Shown here in pieces: positions 22,480 through 34,159 of a stretch of 64,000 bases of DNA. The stretch is taken from NCBI RefSeq assembly GCF_036373705.1, contig NC_089858.1:14193249-14257248 (forward strand). Direction: 5' to 3'. The position numbers and the translations under genes are program-made. Below the pieces are notes generated by a model. It was not told the DNA's origin, made no database searches, and worked only from the letters and a program-made list of their open reading frames with translations. How positions within the stretch are numbered: the stretch's first letter is position 1; each line of letters opens with the position of its first letter. Source of the stretch: Amia ocellicauda (taxonomy: Eukaryota > Chordata > Actinopteri > Amiiformes > Amiidae).

Positions 22480-23551
22480 CGCGGTTCTGTGGACTGTAGC
22501 GCTCACTGTCACTGTACAAACCCCAGGCGACAACACCCGCCGCCCGCTGCCCTGCAGCACATCACCGACCCGAACCGCGACCGCTCTGCCCTTCGCTCGG
22601 ACCCCAGTCAACTATGAACACACACGCGATTTGCTTCTACGGAGCCTCGAGAGGGACAGGTTTCGCTTTCGGCTCGCAGGAGAAAGGCACTATCACTGCC
22701 AGGACTCACACAGCAGCTCATTCCCGCCCTGCTAAAATATTTTTGGCATTTTGCTAGCGGGTAGACGAAGATTATATACATTTGTAATCTTGCTAAATCA
22801 CTAGCATGATTACACACACCAACATGCACTTTGTATATTATCCTTCCTTAAACTACATCGAATATTACTGTTTTAATATTGAATGTAAAGTTAAAGTAAA
22901 AACACAATTTACAAACGATTATTACTATTACTATACTATTAGTATTACTGCTACCATCTCACCCACTAAACACTACCCACGTTTGACAAACTGAAAATGC
23001 TTGACTTTCGTTTCTTTCAATACATGTCGTAACAGATTAGGTAACTTTCACTTTGCACAGTGTGAGGGCGCAGAAGAACAAGAAGAACAAGAACAAGAAG
23101 AACAAGAACAAGAAGAGGTAATCTATTGTTCAAGGTTGTATACAGCGACTTTTCAGTGACCACACAGGCCAATGGTCTTTATGTCAAGGGCATGTGTGGG
23201 CAGTGGTGGAGGAGGGTGGTGGTACTCCTGGGCAGCGCAAACCAGGCCAGATTTTAAACGTAAAAATGGTGAAGGAATGAAGGAATTAAACAATTCACCA
23301 TTCTGTGAGAAAGTTCGCACAGTGCTGGAGAATGTATAGAATGTTTATGGGTAGACAATTATAATATTCAATATAACACTTAAATATCAATATGTATCAG
23401 ATATTTTTAATTATGTATGATTATGTTATAATTATGTATTATAATTATTATTATTATTGAGCAAATAAACGTGTTAATGAATCTAACTGTAAATATGTTG
23501 ACGTAAACAAGGTAATTAATAAGTTATTGTTGCGCAACATATGTTCTAGGA

Positions 23552-24374
23552 CAGGGGTGGCAACTTGTGCACCGTGCCCGGTACGCAATGCCGTAAAGCT
23601 TGGCACGCCAAATGAGCGACTATCTCCGTTTATATTTTATTTTTTGCTAGTAACTCAGCAGCGCTCACGTATTTTCTGAATATTAATATTTTAGGTCGGG
23701 TTCTTGTGCACAGATTATCGCTGTTATGCGCAGAACTGCAGAATCCTCATCTCCCATTGGTGGAGCTGCGCAGATCCGCGCAGAACTGCGAAAATCTGCA
23801 CTTCAGAAACGAGATGTTAATATTATGATGAGTGTTTATGCTGCAGTGTGGCACTCTGGGCGCAGGGGGAGATGACAGAAACTGTAAGTCTGTCCTGTTG
23901 TGATTAATTGTGTCAGCGTTGGACGTGTTTGTTGACCACGCGGGGCGAAAGCATTTTGTTTACCGTTATCTCCTGTATCAAACGGAGAAATGGCTACAAT
24001 CATTCATATTTAACACTCCGGCAATTTAAAAACTTCATAAAGTTGGTAAAAGAAAGCTTTAAATTGTCAAAAATAAATAAATTATGCATTTGATTGTATA
24101 GTACATTTGTGCACACTCATAATCAAGTGGATTCAGGTGGCAGATGGTTGGGATGGTTCTATCCATAGTTTTCAGATTTTTCTGTATATTGCGGTTTGTT
24201 TTGTTGGCATGTTTGCTTAATAACAACAAATACATATAATGTTGGTTAAAAAAAGCCCTTTAGTCCTTGTATAAACTTGTATTTCCCTAATTTATCAATG
24301 GCACCATTTGGCACTTAGCAAAGTATACAAACCCGACTTTGGGTACTCCAGCCAAAAAAGGCTCGCCATCCCTG
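23552..24374. mobile_element. Non-autonomous hAT element with an exact 8-bp target-site duplication
   Basis: The direct repeat TTCTAGGA lies at 23544-23551 and 24375-24382. The ends CAGGGGTGGC (left) and CAGGGATGGC (right, reverse complement) are short imperfect inverted repeats beginning CAGGG, as in hAT elements. The 823-bp interior has no long open frame, so it depends on a transposase in trans. Confidence 0.92.
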
Positions 24375-25283
24375 TTCTAGGATTTACAAGCGCTTAACGT
24401 ACTTTTTATAATAGCCTCACTTTTTCCCACAGATCTAAAAAGCAATAGAAATTGGGCTTTTTCTTGTGCAGTTGCTGTTTATAATGACAGTGCCTATAAA
24501 AACCAAAGCTTCACGATCAGTGATAAAATGGCACAGTTAATACATAAAAAAAAAAACATTTGTCGGTTCAACATACATCATAAATAAAATGTCCCAAAAT
24601 ATGTCCCATAAAGGACAACATGAATCAGATAATTAAACCCATTCCGCAACAAAACAAGAATCACTGGAATTTGGAGACATTATTTAAATCATGATTATAT
24701 AATAATTGTATATTATCTATCTGTGTATTATAATTCCCTTGCAATATAATTTAGCAGTATCTACAACCGTCATTACATTTATAAACCCGCCGCTGTCATA
24801 TTTTCCAATTGACGTGTCTCTGCCTTTAGCGCAAAGAGTTGTGGGACTTCTGTTCACTGCGCCGAAGCGACATTGAAGGACAAACAGCGCGATTGGCTCC
24901 TTCACTCGCCCTCTCGGCCACCGTAGTACCTCGAGGGAGCAAGTGTGCGATCTGCGACATTGTTGCGCCATTGTCAACACCATAGACATACAATTCTAGA
25001 TTTCCAGTGGCAATTCTCTTTTCATAGTTTTGCGTGCAAAGTACTTTTACGAAATCAGTATGGTCCTTAAAATCAAACAATTAAGTACATTTACAGCAGC
25101 TCACGGGTAATGCATTTATTTATTCATACATTCAGTCGTACATTTGTACATTCATATTTGCATTGACAAAATCTCAATAAATATCACTCATTTACACATA
25201 CACATCACATATAACTTTTAATTTTCAATTAGAGTATAATAACGATAGAGCCCATTAAATAATAATAATAATAATAATAAATA

Positions 25284-25594
25284 AAAGCTTATAGACGTGC
25301 AAAAAATGAAGTGTTTATTTGATCGAAATCAATGGTGTGTCTAAATAAAAAAAACAGCAGTTAAGTTGGGTAATTTATAATAATATGAATAATAATACAA
25401 AAATAATTTTGGGTAGTAGTTCCACTGTGTGATCTGTTATAATAATAATAATAATAATAATAATACCCAATATTATTTATTTATGTATTTATTATTATAA
25501 ATTCCCCAAGTTAATTCCTGTTTTTATTTAGACATACCATTGATTTCGATCAAATAAACACTTCATTTTTTGCACGTCTATGATGAGCTTTTCT
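25284..25594. mobile_element. Fold-back (palindromic) MITE with arms of about 100 bp
   Basis: The left arm (25284-25380: AAAAGCTTATAGACGTGC..., including GATCGAAATCAATGG) is repeated in near-perfect reverse complement at about 25490-25594 (...CCATTGATTTCGATC ... TCTATGATGAGCTTTT). The central spacer of about 110 bp includes (AAT)n. The whole would fold into a long hairpin. No coding capacity and no clear target duplication, so the superfamily is undetermined. Confidence 0.85.
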
Positions 25595-26312
25595 TTCTAT
25601 CGGTTCACACAGGTAAAACCCCCGCGGTCCAGAGAGGTCTGGAGGGAGAGGGAGTAAGAACGAAAGAGATTAATGATAGTATTGTTAATTAACCAAGTCC
25701 TGCAGAAAAAATAATAATTTTAATGAAATTGAAACAGTGTGTGAATGAGGGAGGTTTAGAGAAAGAACAGAATTTCAAAGAAAACTTAAATCTGTCGTTT
25801 GAAGCGTGGTCTGTTGGTCTGAGGATGATGTTCTCACTGTGTATGTGTGAGAGAGAGAGTCATTTATATGTAGGAATATATGCCGTAGCTTTTAGTTTGA
25901 ATCACTGGTATATTTTTTAACCCAGTTTAATGCAGGTTTAGTCACTCAGATGTTCCATGAGAAATACACGTACACACGACATTTAATCTGTACCTCCTTT
26001 CGGTCAAAGAAATCATTCATCAGGCTATAGGCTATGTAAAAACAATGTGATGTAGCCTATAACAAGCATTTCGCCGGAAATTATTATTAAAATAATAATA
26101 ATAATAAATATTATAATTTTTGATGTTTTGTTCCTTTCTAAAGTTAATTTTATATTTTATATACATATTGTATAGACATGTATTATATCAACTTAGCCTT
26201 ATGTATTATCATATAGACATGTATTATATACTTATTTATATACGTGTATAGCAGTTGTGAGGTACCTGACTAGTGCCACCCAAAGCGCTCCTTTCAAAAC
26301 ATAAATATGTTT

Positions 26313-26317
<5 letters not shown>

Positions 26318-26396
<79 letters not shown>
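26318..26396. repeat. (AT)n microsatellite, about 39 units
   Basis: A pure alternating AT run of about 79 bp. The tyrosine/isoleucine open frame across it is an artefact. Confidence 0.97.
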
Positions 26397-26400
<4 letters not shown>

Positions 26401-27096
26401 GATCACTATAGAAAGACTGAACATTAAAGCAATGTTGGTCGGGGTTTGTGAAAGGGGAGGAGCAATAGATATCGCATAGCTGCAAGACTAGTATTTCTGT
26501 ACTTTCAAACCAGAGGAACATTTCGTGGTGAGTACAACTGAATTCACTGTGTTCTCCAGGCAGCGCTGCCTGCTGTAGAGCTGAGCCGCAGATAGGAGCG
26601 CCACTGCGGGAGGGTGCCCGGACACTGAGCACTCGGACTGTAGTGTCCCAACAACTGTTGGGGGAGGGGGTACGGCCCTTATAACTTTAAACAGTTATAA
26701 TACACTTTAATGAATAGCAGGAGCTGGTTATTATAGAGAAAGAGGGGGCAGTAAGACTGTTGTTATTGTGCTTCAATATGTCTGCGTCGACTCGACCTGC
26801 TGGAGAGCAGCGCGACTCTGAGACAGACTGCCATTACAGCGCGGAGTCCCGCAGAGCAGCGCGATTCGAGGCGTATCGGTTGTTTCATGCTGCTGTACCT
26901 TCCTGTGGAAATTAAATGTAATGTATTACAATGTGGGTTTTAATTGTCTATTACTCAACTTACTCAAGTTGGACGGTTTCAACAACAGGGAACAGGAAGT
27001 GACTGCAGTTATTGATTAAAGCGTTTAAACAGTAACTGGAAAAAGAGAAATGGACTGGAGTGACACACAGAAGATCCTGTAGCCTATGGTGTCTGT

Positions 27097-27310
27097 CCAG
27101 GACCTGGGCTGGAGACCCTGCTGTACTGTACTGTCTCTCTCCAGGACCTCGGCTGGAGACCCTGCTGTACTGTACTGTCTCTCTCCAGGACCTCGGCTGG
27201 AGACCCTGCTGTACTGTACTCTCTCTCTCCAGGACCAGGGCTGGAGACCCTGTTATACTCTACTGTCTCTCTCAAGACCAGGGTTGGAGACCCTGCTGTA
27301 CTGTAGACCC
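27097..27310. repeat. 44-bp minisatellite, about 5 units
   Basis: Unit starts (CCAGGACC...) fall at 27097, 27141, 27185 and 27229, exactly 44 bp apart. A fifth, diverged unit starts near 27273. Each reads roughly ccaggaccNNggctggagac followed by cctgctgtactgtactgtctctct. Related single copies occur elsewhere in the window, mostly inverted (28968-29025, 61320-61350; direct near 59602-59640), so the array probably grew from one interspersed repeat. Confidence 0.95.
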
Positions 27311-29111
27311 ACAGGACTGGAGACTCACTGGTACACAGTATAGGGACATCAGCTCCTCTGAGACACTGAGATAAGAGCAGTCTCTGCACTTATCAGAAAA
27401 AAAAAACAGCTGTCAATTTTTACTGCCAGATTAATTGATACGGCAGAAAAGAATAGCCGTCAACTGGAATCCCCTCCTGTGTATATATTGCCACTACTCA
27501 CACTGCCAGTCCCAGATGCCTACAGCAACAACCTGCATGGCTAAAACAAATCAAACTGAACCTCTCCAGACAGAATGATCATATGTGGAGTCTATGAGGT
27601 CACATATCTTTCTGGAAGAAGAAATCCATCTGGATTCTGTTCGGTTGATGCAAATTGGAATGTGAAGCAGATGGAGACTCACAGACAGAGCACAGAGCGC
27701 TAGAGAGCTACGCAGTACCAACATATGAACTTCTGCCACCATGGGGGAGTCTGTGTGATCAGGGCAATTCCCAGGGACGGACAAGAAAGGCAGATGGACA
27801 TTCAGACAGACAGACAGGCAGACAGAAATAAAGACAGACAGACAGGCAGACAAGACTAGGGGACCTGTATCTGTGCCGTGCTGATCCAAGGAGACGCCGA
27901 TGGACTGGGCTCAGGTGTTCAAACCCTGAGACACACAGAAGCAGTAGGACCGCAACATGGCTCTCCCCGGGGGAGCCGGGGGGTGGAGGAACCATGTGTC
28001 TGTGACTTGGTATAGGAGACCACGCTCACACAGGCATTGAGACCGAGGGCCGGGGCTGTGCAGCACAGTGCAGGACATAAGTGTTTGTACATAAGATTGT
28101 AGCTGAACTACTCAGTCCAGAGCACAGACTCATGCTGCCTCCACACGTTCACTCTGAAAGTTGAAACCGGCTCTTCCTGCTGCTCCTGTCTGTGGCAAGG
28201 GCTCAGAGGGTGGGGTTGGCAGGGGCAGGCATGTCAATGCTGGGAATGTTCTTAGGGCTTCCTGTGCCTGTTTCACTCCACTGGGCAAGTTGCCCTTCCT
28301 CTTGTGCTCCTAACATGCAGAGCAGAACAGAACAGAGCAGAATAGCCTGGAAATTGTACACATGAGAAAACAGTGCCTGGCCTAGCCTGTTCGGGGGGAG
28401 AGTTTTGCAGAATGCACAGTCATTCCCCAACCTTTACAGTAACCACCAGAGTCCAGTGCGATTTTAATTATTATGAGTGTCAGTATCAGTATCAGTATCG
28501 GTATTGGTAGCAGTAGCAGTATTCCTGTTTAGAAAGCAGGATACAGAGATGTCTGTCTCAGGGCCCCTCCTGCAGGATGATTCTAGTGATTGGTGTGCTC
28601 TAACTGCCACGTTGAACTGGTTAATTCTGTGGCATTGCTAGGTGACATGGCAACCCTCTCAAGCCACTGCAGATCTTACTGTTTTTTACCGTTCCTGTTG
28701 ACTGGCTGATGTGAAACCCCCACCCCCGCGGTGCTGTCCTCAGCGACTCTGTGTAGGTTGTTTGTTTCTGGGTCAACAAGTGTTTATCTGAAGCACAGGA
28801 ACCTGCAGACAGAGAGCACGCTGGATCTGCTCAGCAGGGTGCCGTGGTCTGTACTGTTTGCCACTGATCTCCTTGCCAACCTTCTCCTGTGAGCTGAACC
28901 AGCACTGAGACAGGGTGTCAGGGAGTGGCTGAGAGGCCGTACAGAGAGAGAGTGAGAGAGTGATAGTCCAGTACAGCAGGGTCTCCAGCCCTGGTCCTGG
29001 AGAGACACAGTACAGTATAGTACATTACAATACAGTATAGTGTCTTCTGCTTCTTGCTCCAGCCCAGCTCTAAATAACATACTTTTAACTGAACCAGTTT
29101 GTGGCTTAAAC

Positions 29112-29200
29112 CAGTGGTTCTTAACCTTTTTGCATGCTGCACCCCTGCAGCGTTCCCTGGTAATCCTGAACTCCCATCAGGTCAAAATGTCAACCGTGGG
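29112..29200. mobile_element. hAT-like terminal fragment
   Basis: The tip CAGTGGTTCTTAACCTTTTT closely resembles the ends of many vertebrate hAT elements (CAGTGGTTCTCAACC). I could not find the partner end or a target duplication, so this is probably a truncated copy whose right limit is uncertain. Confidence 0.5.
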
Positions 29201-30077
29201 GGGGTTCTAGTTGTCAGCTGGGAAGGCGGGTACTGCTGCTGAACTGCAGCCATTTACAAAGCCCCCATTTATAAAATAAAATACAAAATCATTGGCATTG
29301 ATCGAGAGACCTGTGTTTGCAATGAGATCAGGATTGAATTCCAAAGGAATGTTAGAAACTTGCTGAGTCGATCAGACGAGCGCTATATCAATTACTAGTA
29401 ATCAATTACTATTTGATTACAAAGCCCATATTGTCAGCTATATTTATTATATTCAGCTATCACATGAACTGCGGGTCTGACGGTTGGAGAAGAACATATT
29501 TATAGCTCATTAAGTTTGAGGAGTTTAACAGCTGAAATGCCATATATGTATTTAATTCAAATATTTAGTAACATATAAGAACGGATATGCAGGAGAAATT
29601 CACATACGCAGAGATGTGTGTATGTATGTTCTTATGTTAAGTCTCTAGCCAACTATAGCAAGACAATATAGATCAGCACATCCAGAATGCTATTTGTATT
29701 TGTGTGTGTGTGTGCGTGTAGTTTCTGTAACATGTTATTAACAGTATGTGTTAATTTACATCCATACATTTCGTTTTCAGTAGATTGCGATGTGTTAATG
29801 CGACACTGCCCCCTGTGGACGCGTCAACCTTACGTGCAAGTATGTTGGCAGACAACTATGCGAACGTCTGCATTCGACGCCTATGCATGTACGCAGAGAC
29901 GCAGATGCAGAAGTATAAGTCAGCCTTCAGCCATGTCTCCGACCCCCCTCCCCCTGCACAGAACTCCAGGGGAACATTGTGCTCTCTCTGACACAGCACT
30001 GACACAACAAAACTCTGACACAGCACTGACACAGCAAAACTCTAACACAGCAGTGACACAGCATAGTGCATTATAAG

Positions 30078-30784
30078 CAGTGTTGGGGTCGTTACTCACA
30101 TGGGGTCATTACTTTTATTCATATAAAAAGTAATAAATACTTTACGTATTACTCCCTGGTGAAAGTAATTGGTTACTTTACTCTTAGATTACTTTGCATT
30201 ACACCCCAAATGTTGCGTGACCTCACTAAACAATTACAAAGTTACACCAACACAAGCAGTCAAATAATGACAGAAACATACTGTTATCTTTTTTTGTTTT
30301 AATAAAGCGCCACAGGAAAGTTGTATTGCCACTTATCTCTCTAAACATTAGCATCAAGGCCCAGAACAAGTCCAACTACACATCTCCTTTCTAAAATAAG
30401 GGATTTAACAAATAGTGCCGCAAAACAAGTGCTTCAGTTAATGTCATTAACAAAAATAAAACTTTTTTTCAAAAGGCAGCTTTGGAGTTTGAAATAAAAT
30501 AAGCAGGAGTTTGAAATAAATAGGACAAACAAGTGGTCGCTAAGACTGAAACTAGGCCATAGTGTTACAATATGTAATGCAGTAACGAGAACATTGTTTA
30601 ATCAGTAACTACTATTATTACTCCTTTTGGAACCATACCGCATTACATGACTCGTTACTACAAAAAGTACTTACATTACAGTACTTGCCTGTGTAAATTG
30701 GAAGTTGTAAAATGTATTATATTTTGAATTTATTTTGAAAAAAAAAATAATAATAATAATAATAATGCGTTACCCCCAACACTG
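30078..30784. mobile_element. Non-autonomous hAT element with an exact 8-bp target-site duplication
   Basis: ATTATAAG occurs at 30070-30077 and again at 30785-30792. Between them the ends CAGTGTTGGGGTCGTTAC and the reverse complement of the right end (CAGTGTTGGGGGTAACGC) are inverted repeats. The 707-bp interior is AT-rich, contains further inverted words of the type 'gtaacgagNcatgtaatgc', and has no transposase. Confidence 0.93.
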
Positions 30785-31670
30785 ATTATAAGCAGGTAGG
30801 ACAGTGCTGAGTTGCAGAACAGACAGCACAGGGATCTGAGAGATCTGCAGTATAATAATTGATGGCCACACAGCCCAGATCTGAGACTGCTCTGCACTTC
30901 TGCAAATATGTGTCAAAGCATGCAAATTAGCAGAAGCGTGGGGAATTCCCAGAGGAACTGTGGGGGGGGCAGTAGACTGGGTGGCATTTTGTGGGGGGTA
31001 GACCAGATGGTGCTGTGTGCTGAGAGACTGGACTCCTATATGTTGGTCACCTCTACGTGGTATAGGAGACAAGTTACATACTGAGTGTGTGTGACTTCCA
31101 AGCATCAACCATTGAGCGTGTGGTATGTGTGTGTGTGTGAGTGTGGGTATGAGTGGACTCACTGTGCGCTGGGTCTATTTTTAGAGGTGCAGTGTGCACG
31201 GGAGGTGTAAAACACCTGTAACATGTTTGTAGTGCACAGGCTCAGAAAACAGAAGCAGACACAGGCCGCTGGGCATGTACACTGGCACACTGGCACAGAA
31301 CCGCATCCCTGAAATAGCAAGACGTTGAGATCCGGCCTATTTAAATTAAGAAACTATTTTTAAAGTTCAGCAAAGTGCAGAGGAGTAGAGCAGGGCAGCA
31401 TTGTAGTGTTCTGGGCTGTGCTGTGCTGTACTGTCCTGGACTGTGTCATGCCATGCTGGGCTGTGCCATGTCGTGCCATGATGGGCTGTGCCATGCCTGG
31501 CTTGGCTGAGCCCCATGCCATGCTGGGCTGTGTCGAGTCAGGCTGAGCCGTGCCATCAGTCAGTCAGTCATTCTTGCAGATGCAGTGAAGCTCCTCTCCA
31601 GCAGTCTGACTGTGTTGTTCTGTACCCCCACCCCCACAGGCAGAGCTATCTGTATTCCATCTGGGCTGTG

Positions 31671-33062
31671 ATGTCTCTGTCAGCCCCCTCCCTGTGCACC
31701 AGTCTGCCCGGGATCCCGCGCAACGTGCTGTCTGTGCCCGTCGAGCCCAAGTACCTGTGCCAGGAGTGTGGGCAGGTGCTCCGCAAGCCCTTCCAGGCCC
31801 AGTGTGGGCATCGCTTCTGTGTGCACTGCCTCACACAGCTGACCAGGTATATATATATACATATATACGCACACACATTCACACTCTCACACACACACAC
31901 CAGTGGTGGTGCCACAGTTTTCTTCATGGGTGTAAATGAGGAACAGGTTCTTCCTCTGGGGAAGATTATCTGGACTTAAGTTTCTACACTTCATCCTAGC
32001 TTTGTATGTTTTGTCAGCATACCACATACAGCCTATTAATAAGAAGGTTTAGAGTTCAAATATATATTAAGAAAACTTTGTTACTACCAATAAAGTATTT
32101 ATTTTTGTGTTTTTTTCCTATAATTGTATCTTCACATGCAAATACGAGAACTGTATAAGTAATGGGGCCTCCCAGAGTCAAGGTTTAAATAATTTCTTTG
32201 TGTGTTTTCAGCTCATAGTTTGATCGTATTTCAATTAGACTTTTTTGTGGAAAACGTTTTCTCCCCAACGAATTTACAGATATAACTTTTTCATGAGTTG
32301 TCCAAATCAAATCACAGGTTTTTTATTCCAAGTACTGTTTTAGAAGGAACGAGAATAAATGTTCATGCCGTTTGCAAATCTCTGGATATTACAAGGAGCT
32401 TCTTGAACTTTCCAAACAAAGAACTATAAGAATTTTCCATAGGACTAATTAACATAGACATTTAGGAATGGAATTACGTCAACCACCTGTCAATTGTAAG
32501 GCAAACCTATACGTGAATATAACTGTGTTTCAGTAGCAGAGCTGTTATGAGCACTTCTACTGCCTTGAGTTAGAAAAACATTTTTTAACAGAAACATAGC
32601 CAGAGTGTACTGAACGTACTGCTACAACACACACACTGATTTACTCTGTAATTGGGAAATTATCACTTCCTTTTTGCTTTTTCATTAGGGGGGCAAACAC
32701 ACACACAAATACACATACACAGTCCTTCACAAAACCACAGGCCCTGCTACAGAAGACAGTAAGAGAATGAGAGAGGGAGAGAGAGAGAAGCACTTAGAGA
32801 TGGAGAGATAGTGAGCAAGAGAATGAGAAAGCCACAGCGTGAGAGAGAGAAAACTAATTGGTCAGAGCTGTCATGATAACCTCCTCACAGCCACCCCACT
32901 GTGCTCTCAAACATCTCAGGTCTGTGTCTGCAGAGGGAGGCAGACAGTGCTGTAGCCGGGGGGGGGGTGATGGGCGGGGCAGAGGGGCATGAGGTGTGAG
33001 TGACACTTACCGCTAGGTGGTGCAACACCTCTGGATATTGATCAAAGATCAGATCAGAGAAC

Positions 33063-33142
<80 letters not shown>

Positions 33143-33903
33143 GAAGGAATGTGAACTCACACTGAAACCTCCTGGCCGCGGCTCTGTGTCTGGAGGATGA
33201 GGACAGAACCTGCGGTGGCCTGGGCTGATGACAACACAGACACTCACGCGCCGGGCATGCCAGTGCTGAGCTGCAGTGTCTCAGCAAGGGAGTTTTATTC
33301 AGGGTGCAGTCAGGGTTTATTTTTAAGCATCTTTAATTGTTGGGAATGTGTGACATACACTCATCCACTCACACCCAGAAACATCACATGAGCGAGACAG
33401 CAGACTATGAGGAATGAGGTTGCGATGTAGTTAGGAAATGTAAGTCAAAGTGCGGCTGGGCCTGGCTTGGTGACTCTGCAGCTCCTGACGCAGATTCATT
33501 CTCTTCGCATGCCTCATTGAAGGACACATTCCAGTGAGTAATTCCAGTGGTTAGATACCATTCAGATATCAGATTAAAGTAGAAATGTACGCTCATCTGG
33601 AATCTGATAAGGTGCCAATTAAAAAAAAATGATTGTAGATAAGATAAAATTGTTACCACTATACTCACACTGACGTGTACACATAGCTGTACACGATCTG
33701 CTGAAGATCTTCATCCATATCGAACTGCTCCTGGGTTAAATTATACTTGTTCTCGCTGATGGCCATCTGTCTGCCTGTCTGTTTCGATCTCTTCCTCTCA
33801 CACATTCACCCTCCTTTCCCTTTCCTCCCTGTCTCTTTCCTCTTCCTCCCATTCTCTCCATTTCCCCCAACTTCCTCTCTCTATCTGTGTCTCATCCCCT
33901 ATG

Positions 33904-33941
<38 letters not shown>

Positions 33942-34121
33942 CCTCTCTCTCTGCAGCTCAGCCCCTCACCGTTGCCAGGCCTGTGTGGAGGAGGGACTGT
34001 CGGAGGACCCACAATCTCTATTGGATAAAAAATCTGTAAGTCCCTCCCATTATTTTTTTGATGTATTCATCCATTCAGTTGTGAGAGTTAGTGTGAGACA
34101 GAACAGACACTATTGTTATTT

Positions 34122-34159
<38 letters not shown>

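Larger units (their letters stand above)
22480..31670. other. Divergent intergenic region between COQ4 and TRAF2
   Basis: The first 250 bp beyond the COQ4 ATG is GC-rich with CpGs and is presumably the COQ4 promoter. The rest holds two hAT elements, a fold-back element, a long (AT)n run, a 44-bp minisatellite and an isolated hAT-like tip near 29112 (all separate). CpG-enriched islands without recognisable exons occur near 24820-24960 (with an ATTGG/CCAAT box) and 26760-26880; either might be the TRAF2 promoter. TRAF2 exon 1 as called starts after an acceptor at 31636-31640, so an upstream 5' UTR exon must exist, but I could not place it. Confidence 0.6.

Noticed and set aside
22238-22735. A 165-residue plus-strand frame over the COQ4 promoter
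   Set aside because: Antisense to COQ4 exon 1 and across a (CT)n tract; no recognisable domain.
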